Shown here in pieces: positions 11,101 to 23,100 of a stretch of 64,000 bases of DNA (position 1 is the stretch's first letter; each line of letters opens with the position of its first letter). A program made the position numbers and the translations under genes. This stretch comes from Nematostella vectensis (Eukaryota; Cnidaria; Anthozoa; Actiniaria; Edwardsiidae): assembly GCF_932526225.1 (NCBI RefSeq), contig NC_064039.1:4041001-4105000 (forward strand). Direction: 5' to 3'. The notes under the pieces are model-generated. The model was not told where the DNA came from, made no database searches, and saw nothing but the letters and a program-made list of their open reading frames with translations.

Positions 11101-14100
11101 AAAATGCCATGCAATTATGGTGTATTGGACAACTCTAGCATCGGTTCATTTGCGCAAAACGTCGTATGGATAACAAGCTATGGCTGCTTCGGCAATTCTA
11201 CGTGCTCCTTGTGGAGCTGGGATACTACGCGCACCATTTCGAGTTGCAGGCGTATCGCATTGCGAAGACTTCTTAAAGATAAGGTGGCAAGATGGCGCGG
11301 TTAGTCAGTTCCCTACTACTTGGCTGCGAAATTCTGTCAGGGATGAGAACATCTTCAACAGTAAAACCTTAATCTACGACCAGCAAAAGTTTACAGACTT
11401 CGCGGCAAAAGACCATCCAATCATCTCCACCGGTTACAAAGATGGAAGCGAGGACGTGTCAGTTGAATGGCCTGACCACAGCACTGCCTTCAATGCATCC
11501 TGGTTGCGCGCAAGAGATTCTAGCAATTCTCAGCAGTTGACGAACGGCAAAAACATGGAACTGTGGGATGCCAGCAGCAAACTCGACATCACCTACGATT
11601 ATGCCGAAAGGAAAGAAAAGCTCTTTTCATGGATGAACGATCTGAGAAGGTACGGAGTCGCCTACTTTAAAGGTGTACCCGCGAATGCTACCGGACTCAG
11701 AGACTTGTTAGAGAGCATTGGTCAAATAGCGCAAAGGTTTCATCCGACAAACCATCTCGTCATTTCAGTGGATCCCCAAAAAAAGAGTGAAAGTGACTCA
11801 AACATCATTACCCAAGACAAACACCCTGTCCACGCCGACACGAGCTACTTCGACGTTCCTGTGCGCCTATCAGGCCTTCTCGCGACCGAGTACGACGCCC
11901 CAGTCGAAGACACTACTAACTACTTTGTAGACTCTGTCAAGGTGATAGAAGATATCCGTAAGGGAGAGCCTGAAGCCTTTGAGCTTCTCAGTACCGTGCC
12001 TACGCGCTTCTCAAGAAGACGTATGGATGTTCCAGAGCCTGTGGAACCAGAAAGGGCCCCAGCCTTCCATTTCGAAACATTGATCAAAACACCATTCATA
12101 GGCTACGACGTGGGTGAAGACCGCCCCTCGCTGCGCTTCTCAAACAACCACTGCGGCCTCGATCCGGATTCTTTCAAGGACCCTAAGACTATGAGGAGAT
12201 ACTTTGAAGCTTTGAAACTCCTACAAGACAAGCTGACTGATCCTGAGAATCATCAGCAGCTCGTCTTGAGGCAAGGCTGGTGCGCGGTGTTCAACAATTG
12301 GCGCGTCTGCCACGGCCGGAATGCCGTCCACCCCACGACTAGACGCTCTCTAATGCTGTCTTACATAAGCAATGTCACTTGGCAAACGAGATGGAGGATT
12401 CTACTGGGGGAGAAGGCAGCGCTGGGTCCAAAGTGGCTGTACGGATGCTCGGAAAAGGAGCTGGAAATACTTGCTAATCGATTTGAAAAATAAAATAACT
12501 ACATCGGGACATTCCACTTTCACCTTTTCTCTGTCCGTGAATTAGAACAATCACGCGGGACCGAGAAAAAGCGGTGTGTAGAGATAACAAATATATTAAG
12601 GGTTTTAGCAAGTATAATAACGGTTCTAACAAATTTAATAAGATCTCAGGTTCATTTTCTAGAGTTATACAATAGAAACCCGCTAACTTGAACTCGGCTA
12701 ACTCGAATTCCTCGCTAACTCGAATTTAGTTCGATTTTACTTGGACCTAATTTTGAGTCACTTTTACTCTGTTAACTCGAATTCCCCGCTAAATCGAACT
12801 GATTTTTGCTTCCCTGCAGAGTTCGAGTTAGCGGGGTTCTACTGTACTTCATTATAAAGGCAGGCGTTTTGCTTGATTAAAGGTATTTAAGGGTGTGGCC
12901 GACTATAAAGTTTATTCCCTTTTAACGAAGTTTCGGCCGCTATTTTAAATGATGTCACCCTCCTCCCCCCTGCTTACACCGTTATAAGAAATATCACATT
13001 GACGCAAGTGCTATGTTTTAGCTTTCACAATGTCAGCATTTTTTCAGCGACCTGTGACTCTTTTATCGCATTAGCATAACGATGACTTGACTTGAACTGG
13101 CAAAGAATAAAATAATAATCATAACGGTCACAGACAGAGAATAAAATAATAAAGGCTTTCATCAAGTGTAATAAGTATAATTATTTAAAATTAAATGTAA
13201 TAAAGATGTCACGCCAAAAGTCCCTCATTTCTGTGTTGACTATCACGTTCATTTTCTAGAGTTATACTTCATTATAGATGTCAGCTTTTTCAGCGATCTG
13301 TGACTGTTTTATAGTATTAGCATAACGTTGTCGAAAACGTGTAGGCCTGCGATGCTAAGAGGTCTGCGGTATGCTCTGCCTGAAAGCGAGGCGGCTTTTG
13401 TGGAAGACTCTTTTCGTTCGCAAAAGGTCTCTTTTGTTTGATTCTTTACTCCGGGGACGCTCATTACTCACACAAATACAAATGCACACACCGTCCGCGA
13501 TAGACCCACACTAAAAGATGTGTATAATCGTATATTTTTGCCAGGGTTGTTTCAAGGACTGTCTAGCATGTTCTCTAACCAGATCAAACGAGTTCTTACT
13601 AGTTCACACCAGATCGATAATGGTCACAGCAAAACTAGACCCAGCGCGCAGGGTTGACTGGGATACCTGAGATCTGTAACTTGTTAAGGCTCTGTGTTCT
13701 GACACGTATGACAAAGATTTTACTGCTCACTTTGTATATGATGAAATATATATGATCTTGGTGTATATTGTAAATGCCATATCACAACACTGATTGGGGC
13801 AAGAAAGGTAAGAGAATCATCTCTTCAGGTGGGGTAGGGGGTGGACTTGAGGTGTGCTACATGAAAGGGGCTTATTGTGCTATCTTTTACGGGGTAAAAT
13901 TCTTACAAATACTATCCCCACAGCAGAGTTAACACCGAAATAAAATTGAAGAAAGCTGAGAATATGTTTTGAAATTGTCATTTCTTAAAAATTTCTTTGA
14001 GTCACAGCCCTCAATGTGCTATCACTTAGGGGCAAATTTATTTTAACACCTAAAGCCAGTCATATTTATATTAACAACATAATTTTATTGAAATTTATCA

Positions 14101-17100
14101 TTTTATTTATGCAAAGTAAACAACAACATTTATTTATTTTGAAGTAAAATGAGAGGGCTATAGAATATCCTGACTTGAAATTAGAGCAAATACGTATTTT
14201 CAAGATCAACATTACTACAAAGACAACACAATTATCTAGATTTAATTGAAAATGTTCAATAAAAATAAAATGGTATTCAATGAGGAATAAAGGTATTTTA
14301 GGGAAATAACAAAACTCATCTAAAAGAAGCACAAAAATACCAAAATAATTCATATATTTACATATCTTACACTACACATGACTACTGGCATGTTTACCTC
14401 TAAATATATACCAAAGCCAAAGCAGCAGGATTTTAACTTTTGTAGTACAAGATTTTTGACACTTAAGTATTGATGGAAACTGCTTGACATCCTGATGGAA
14501 CTTGTCCCAATTTAAGTTACACATATTCTGTACTTTATTGGAATCGACGTGGTAAAAAGGATATGACATTCAATGAGAGAGATCAAGATATTTTATAGTA
14601 AGAAAACAAAATTCACCTTATAGGAACCCGGTCAAGTATCCGATCTAAGTAGCCTATTCTTTGGGATTCATTCATCGACAAAGAGATTTGTAGGAGACGA
14701 TTTCCAATGAATGAATGAATGAATCAATGAATCAATTATTTCAAACAACTTCAATAAAGGTATTAAATACCCAAGTCCATTCATGAGTGTCCAGAGCACA
14801 TTTGATTAAGTCTTGAGGTAAACTGTATGAGTCTAAAGCAGTCAGCACATATAATTCTAATCTCGAGCCTCACGTGTATCGGGTCTATTCGGGTCCCAAA
14901 TGTATTAACGCGAGTAAATAAAGCGAAATCAATCCAAGCTGAGATATTTTTCCACAATAACTTGGCATAATAAATTGAGGCTATGGTTAAATATATAGAG
15001 TTATCAAATCGCGAATCGGGCCTTCAACTCCACAAATAACATGGATCTGAGAGCTGGAATCTTAAAATTTAAGACGAGCGCCACGACGAGACTGGGCGGA
15101 AACGAGCGCTGAGCGTAACGCCAGACGAGCGCCGCGACGAGACTGGGCGGAAACGATCGCTGAGCGTAACGCCAGACGAGCGCCGAGACGAGACTGGGCG
15201 GAAACGAGCGCTGAGCGTAACGCCAGACGAGCGCCGAGACGAGACTGGGCGGAAACGAGCGCTGAGCGTAACACCAGACGAGCGCCGAGACGAGACTGGG
15301 CGGAAACAAGCGCTGAGCGTAACGCCAGACGAGCGCCGCGACGAGACTGGGCGGATCCGCCCAGTTTGCCCTAGGTCCCCGAAGATCACCATGACACAGT
15401 TTTAAATTATGCAGAAGTATTCTGGTAACTAGGCATTGCGATGGCGTAGAACGGTAGGCTAGATACTTCTTGTAAGAAAAATGCTATGTTAGGTCGCAAT
15501 GAGTACACCAAAAAAATTGATACACAGTGGCGCATGGGCTTCCTGGGCATTGCGCAATAATGCACGTTGTTAGGAACCAAGACGAAAAAAAAAAAAAAAA
15601 ACAGTTGCATTTTATAACTGGGCTACCACAGGTATCCCAGAAATTATCACAAATAACAATACGAATGGCAGTGACAAAACGAACTATACTGAAATGAAGT
15701 CCTCACAAGATAAGGAAAACACCAAAGAACCATGCGAAGATATCGAACTGAGAGAAGAAGTGAACTTGAAGAATTCCGCCATATTGGAAAATCTGTGATC
15801 TGTGAATGATTAACCTTTTCGTGCTATTTAAGCTTACTAGTTTATTATTTGTTTTAATGTAACTAAGTCTATTGGAGATATTTTTTCGTATTTCTGTTGA
15901 ATAGAAAGGCGATTGTGACACTTTGGTATTACCCGCGCGCCATGTCGATTCCGAATCTGACTATTTTTAGTAACCACGCAATACACAGAGCGTGTACCAC
16001 AGGTTCTTCGCTTGTAACATAAACACTGATATGTATACTTTATACATCCTTTAAAAGCATATATAACAAAATTGGATATCTAGCAGATTTCAGAGACAAT
16101 ATCCAATGTTCTTTGAAATAGCCATATTACAAATTTAACCAATTGACTCCTGGCTTTTTTTGAGCTGAATTTACAAAAAACAGACTGAAAACAGATACCT
16201 CCCTCCCTATTCTGAGTTTTATACAGCCCGTCAAAGTCAAACACAGCTGCACCTAGTCAGCGGTATCCAAGCTTTCCAACAGTGCTTTGCGGTCCCCACT
16301 TTTAATCCCTCGGCGTTGTGCTGAAGCCAGCACAAGTTGATGGTTGCTTGTATTTTTCATCAAAAATACAGCTATGAGCATATTAGGAGAGTGTCTCAGG
16401 ACATCATGAAGTCTTTTGGGGCATAATTGAGTGCTTTGCTTATGGATATTTGCAAGCAAAGGTGGACTCATGATGATTTTTTCTTGATTGGCTTTGCCTG
16501 GATGAGAAAATAATTTTCTAATGAATCACCACAGCTCTCCTAAATGCTGTCTTTTCTGAAACCAAATTGATTGCAAAATTTTTTACACTGCTATTCTGGG
16601 TCTGTATGACCTGGAATTGATTTGTTTGGCTTCGGGGTGAAAAGACTTATAAAAAAACATTTGACTTTGGGGAGAGGAGTGTTGACTGGCCCTCCCCTCG
16701 TGAATTTTCCCCTGGATCTCCCAGAATGCTTTGCAATACGTAAAGACATCTTCGTGGTTGTACAATCCTTCAAGGAGTGGACATTGTGTTTTGAGGCCAT
16801 GGAAATGTACCTGGAGGATCAAGATAAAGGTATCTATTTGTGTCTTGAGCTGTGTTTGCTGATCTCTTTCCCTTGTGTGGTATTTTGAGCGTTTTATAGA
16901 GAGGGGTGATTCTGCTTTTCTCTCCTGGTTCGATTTGAGATTTGTCAAAGAACCTGTGCTATTATTTGGCTTAAGAGTAGATGCCAACACCTTGGTTGGA
17001 TGCATATCTGCAAGACCATTTATCCCTTAGACTGATGCCTGAGTATCTTTATCTTGTTGTGTTTATTTTGCATTTATGAATTTTTTGGGTTGTGGGTACT

Positions 17101-20100
17101 TCCCAAAGCCGGTACAGGCCGGTTGAGGGGTCAATGTGTTTACCAACACACCCTAAAAATCATGCTTGCCTCACTGCCTGAGAACAATGCCTTTTTCGCA
17201 AGCTTAGCTGCATACAACAGTGTAAGCAAATTCTGCTTGATAGACAAACAAGCCTCCTTTAAGTTATGGCTGATATTCTAACAGATAATTCTTATGTTAA
17301 AACCATTGGGGAAACCACAGGGAGCCCAAATTCTATAAAGTATTTGCCTTTATAAATTCAAAGCAGCAGTGTCAACCCACTTTTGGTACTTTTCCCGTAT
17401 ATTCACCGTCAAAGTAATCTTATCACAAAACCTTGCCTGAATCTGATGTTTTCTTGGGCATTTTTTTCTAAAAAAGCTATGCATATCATCCCTATCAATG
17501 AGTCCAGTCATGTCCAAGTAAAAAAAATTCTATTTTCTAGGTAAAAGATATTCACTTGCTAGAAATGGCATATATGTGATCCAATTCACTGGTGTATGTC
17601 ACAGCACAAGTCTAAAAAGGTCTAGTTATTTTGATTAAAATCTAGGGGTGGTTGATTAAGCAATTTGATCGTTTAAACTGTCATATATTACCCTGGTTCC
17701 AGAGCCTCGTGCTTTAGTGGCCAGAGACGAGGCTCTGGCCTTTCGAAGCGCAGTTTCGACTTCTGCTAGGTTCAGAATCTGAACTTGGTCTCTGATTGGC
17801 CAATTGGTGTGTGGTCATGGAAACCAAGAAATTCTGACAGTTTTCTATTGTATTATCGCATCAAGTTCAAAAGGTCAACACCGGTTTTTAATTCTTATTG
17901 TTCGCAATAACAAACATCTAAACGAACGAAGTAGACGAGCGATAGATTATTTTGATCGTGATTTTAATAGTGCTCAGTTCGAATTAGTTACAAGATTTAC
18001 CAGTATTAAAAATGTAAAGTTTGTTCAAGAGGAGTCTCTTTACGAGTTAATCAAGCGGCGAGATGTCTTCTCTGTGCTGCCGACCACCGACCGGCTACGG
18101 GAAATCGCTGATTTTCCGAGCTTATTCCCGGCGTTTGCTCTCGCCTTAACGATATTGGATTCAACTATCCCAAGCAAGCGATTGTACTGGTTATTTGCCT
18201 CTTGAGTTCTTTGATAGACTCGTTCCGAGGATAACTGCGAGCTTACCCGCGATTTTCTCCTCCTTGAAGCGCTTTCCTGAGAAAATGTTGTATTCCCCAC
18301 CTCCTATGGGCATATTCTTGTCGCTAACTATACCGTAATGATCCCATGGGATTTCTGATGAATGTTGAGATGAATGAAGAGATGTTTACATCCAAGGTAG
18401 CACCCCGTGAAACTGACACATGCTAATCACAAAACGTTAACATGGAAGTGAGGCAGAAGTCGAAATAGCGCTTCGAGAGGCCAGAGCCTCGTCTCAACCT
18501 CACTGTCCACTGAATAAAGAGACGCTCGAGGCTCTGGGACCAGGGTGGTCATATATACGTTAAAAACATTCTCACGTAGTTTATTTGCAGCTCTTGACAT
18601 TTCCCGCTAAATTTGGTTGCAGTCGGCGTAAAATTCATTGAGAAATGAAGCTTTTTAAGAAAAAAGTCATATAGAGAGCAAGATTTGGAATGTATACAGA
18701 AATGCTTCAGTGATTCCCGGACAATGGTGAATAACGAACAACAATGGCGCGTTATTTTGAGCCCGTGTTACAAGAGGCCAGTCCAAGCGCATGCTCCTGC
18801 AAAAAGTCACCCTGTTTCTAGTTTATGGGTGTCTACAAAAAGACCTAAAACCTAATACCTAAAACCTGTGACCCCAAAAGCTACGACCCCCCCCCCCCAA
18901 AAAAAAAAAAATTGCAGTTATTATTTAGTCTACCTTGTTTCGCGAATTGCTACACAGCGCGAAAGTTTCATATGGAATCAGTGAACCTAATTGGGTAATT
19001 CAGCGAATTTGGTTGTGCTTTTCATGAAAGAAATATTCTCATTTGAGCGCGCCAATGAACAAACCAATTGAAAATTGTAGTTGCACTCATTTTTCAGACA
19101 CGCTCCTTTGCCCGAAAGATAATCCCAACAACTCTCCCGGTAACCTAACAGACCCGGTAATTACCGGTAATTTAGAGAAACGCCCCCAGAAAAGTTTTCG
19201 AACTCCCTGGCGAGGAAGAGCGTTCATCAAACTAAAGCTTTAGCGTAGCGTGCCGATACGGGTTCCCGACAAGTAAGTATAGTTTTCAAAGTTTATTAAT
19301 AGATTGGCTAAATAGTTATTTAAATCCTAGTTTTGTCGATGTCTGTAGACAACTTGCACCCTAAACATTGCTGTGGCATCGACATTTTTCGAAAGAAAGA
19401 CAAAGAACAATTAAGTCTCATTTTGTAGAAAAACTTCTAATAATTTCGCAAAGCTGTTTATATTTTTTAGGCGCACTGTGACAGCTAAATGATTTGACAG
19501 AAACGAAACCTGATAGGTTGTTAGGAAATCCCATAAAATGATGATAGCCTTGATTGGCCCACTTTTTACAGGGCAGTGGAATGGTTTTCTCTGTGATGAA
19601 AACTTTCTATAACTCGACACAACTAGAACATGAAGCTTTTTGCCGTAAGTTAGCGGGCAAATAAGGTTTTTGAAGAAACACCCAAAAAGTTTACCGGGTG
19701 ACCTTCCGGGTTTTTGAGTTTATCGGCGTTTTAAGAAACGACCATCTGGAAACACGAGTAGTGCTTTTTCAATTTAAAATTGAACTAGCTAATTATCTCA
19801 TAAGGATCACTGATTCCACATGAAACTTTCACGCTGTGTAGCCATTTTGGAAAACAAGGTAGGCTAAATAATAACGGCGATATTTTGGGGGTCGTTGCTT
19901 TTGGGGTCGTAGCTCTTGGGGTCACAGGTTTAAGGTTTTAGGTCTTCGTTTTGTAGACACCCTCTAGTGTATATATGATGAAAAAATGACTGTTTTACAG
20001 CGCGAACAGTAAAATCGTGAACAGCGGAAATATGTATGGTATGTTTGCCTCGACCGCTCACACGTTATGAATCTAAAAAACACCAATTATAATATAAACA

Positions 20101-23100
20101 AGTCTGGACAAGTTTCCGTTGACTAAATTCTAGCGATTCATATTTTTGATTGCCCAGTTTTACTGGTCGCAGTGTGACTGTCTCTGGGTGTTTGATATCA
20201 ACTCCGTTTCTTGTGAAGTAAGGGGAGTAGTGAAGTGTGAAGTAGTTTTCCAGACGTTATTGAAAACAATCGTCGTCTCCCGACAGAACTGAAAGCAAGT
20301 ACGGGGAATACCCTCGCAAGCAAATTTTCTAAAATTTGTTTTCTAATTTTTAAAAAAAAATGCCAGATGCGTCTATGTGAATGTAGAAAGGTGCTTGCTA
20401 AATGTATTAGAATTTTAAGTTATCATCTAAAGAAAAAAGTGGTTCATCGTTTATTTAGTGTAAGCTAAAACTAGAACACATCAGAGTAAAGCTAGAGAAT
20501 GCTGTGAGAAAGGGGAATACCCTTTTTAGCGGTAGGGGATTCCCCAAATTAATGACCATTTTCCGTGTTCTGATTGGTCGAAGGTAAACGTTTTCACGAA
20601 GCACGCAACACTAGGGCGCTCAAATCGCACTCGACACGACAAAACACAGACTTACGCATGGCGCTTGTGAATATGTTCAACATAAGCGATGAGAATGCGT
20701 TCCTTAACGACTTGTATATGTACGATGACTGGTCAATGAACGTGTGTAGCAACATGACTATCGGCGAGGAGGAGGAAGAATCAAACAACGATGTACAAGA
20801 GCTGTTTGACCCGGTGGAGGATGACGAGAGAAGTTGTTGTCCTACAGAGAGTAGCGCTAGTGAAAACAACACCAGTACCACTGAGAACAACACGAGAAAC
20901 GGTAGTCGTACAGAAGTTCTGGAAGAGTTCACAGACGAACAGCTGTTGAAAATCCCGGTTAAAGAGTTAAACAGAAAGATGCGCGGACTAGAAAACTCAG
21001 AAATAGTCAGGCTACGCAAGCGAAGGCGAAGTCTGAAAAATCGCATCTATGCGAGTGTGTGCAAAAAGAAGCGAGTGGCGGAGCAGAAAACATACGAGGT
21101 CCAGAATAGGATACTAGTAAAGGAACGAAACACGTTGAAGATGGAGCTGGAAAAAGTAAAAACGGAGAGGGACAAAATAAAAGAAGCGTACCAAACGCTC
21201 GAGAAAGTATTCATCATGTTATCTGGGGTGGCTAACAAGACTGCCTCCCAGGTTCATGCGACTACATAGAACACGCACTTCTTCAGGCAGACTCTGAAGA
21301 CGAGAATCACTTCAACAGCGAGTTATATCAATCAACACCGAGTTATATCGTACTTGCGTTCTACTAAGAGCTAGCTTAAAGTATTATATTCTAGTTACAC
21401 AGAAAGTAAAGTTATGTTCAAGGACACCTTACAAGATACCTAGGGGCGCGGCTGCCCTACCGAGAACTTGCAAAATTGACACAAAACCTTATTAGGCATA
21501 CCATTTTAGTTGGGTTGCTAAGATAACGCTTTTTTGTTTACTTTGTATCCTAAAATAAGCGCTGTTTAGCTTAATTGTTTATTCATTGGCTCGTTTGACT
21601 AATGGTCGAGTTCTTTATGTATTTTGTCATAAAAGTTCGCTATTTATTTTGGTAATTCCAATCTTCAAGAAAACTTATACTGTATATAAATAAGACACAA
21701 TCTTGAGTTGCTTATACTGCAAAAAGGTCCCATAATCGTGTGACCGACCAAAGGGAATTTTTCCTTACACGCAGAGTATATGCATATGTTATATTATATT
21801 GGTCAAGAAAAACGAAAATTGTCACTACAGAATTGTACATACAGACGATATGATAAAATATCCAGATAATAAAAGCTTTATTTCGAATGAAGAAATAATG
21901 ACGACGAAAAGACGGAGTCGAAAGTTTTGAGTATGGCACATTTCAAAAACAACCTTTCCAAACATGGAGACAGCTCACCGCCAAGAGGGGGGAATCCCCG
22001 TCACACGCACAACCAAGTGGGGAAACCTGAGCATCAACTAAGGTTTCTATATAACATCAACTATATTTATATATATTTTTTTATATTTATATATATTTTT
22101 TTATATTTATATATATTTTTTTATATTTATATATATATAGGAATATGCGAAATCATGCTAAATTTTACATGGAATCTATACAAAACTCGAGTACAAAATT
22201 TGTATGTTTTAGATTATACTTTTTGTAGACAGGGTGAGTGACCTCATCTCATGACTCGAATAATGAACGGCAGAATGAAAAGTAGTTAAAGACCAAAATC
22301 GTTCTTATTTCTAATAAAAGCACAAAACTTCCAGGTCACAGAATACTACTATTTCTCGTCGATGCCTGAATAATAATATTTCGTTAGTATGATGAGTATT
22401 GATTGGATTCGAAAGTGAAAGTAACGCAATTTGTCACGTGATGCGTTGCGCCGACGCAATATCGAAAAGTTTAAAAAATAAAACAAGCTTTATGCTTTTC
22501 TATGGAGATCGGCGAAGTTCGCTGAAGGTATCTTGAATTGTCATTTTCATTTTATTACTTGAGAGAGGCTACAAAGAGGTAAAATCTTATTTTGATTTTA
22601 TTTAGTATTGACGGAAATTACATAGTCTTAATGAGAGTCCTTGTTGACTTTGTAATTCAAAGCTCAAAAACAAAAAGGCACAAAGAGGTCGAAGCTTATA
22701 CCAGATTACTCTGCAAATTCCCTCCTCTGTAAACCACTTTTTGGTGAACCATCATAATCAACATAGTCCGGCGGATATGTGTTTGAATTGCGCACTTTTT
22801 GCTAAAGTTACCAAATAGTGATGGTTTTTAATACCCTTTATAAGATAGGCTATAGAGCCAACCTCAGATCGGCTTTATTTTCTGATTAATAAGGAATATT
22901 TAATTGGCCTCCATTTTGAACCAGAAGTAAACTACCTTTTTTTTTTAAAGTAAATAAACTTGCACATTTCGATAATGTTTTGCTACTAGACGACTAAAAT
23001 GAAAGTCAAAGAATGTATTTAAACCCAAGAATGCTAAATATAACCGCATATTTGTCATTCTTGGCAATTTTAAAGTAGGTAGTCACCTTTAACCGGAAGT

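Noticed and set aside
14066-14353. 95-codon minus ORF
   Set aside because: AT-rich, low complexity, no start context or homology; chance.
15004-15392. Overlapping ~100-codon minus ORFs
   Set aside because: All are frames of the 51-bp satellite.
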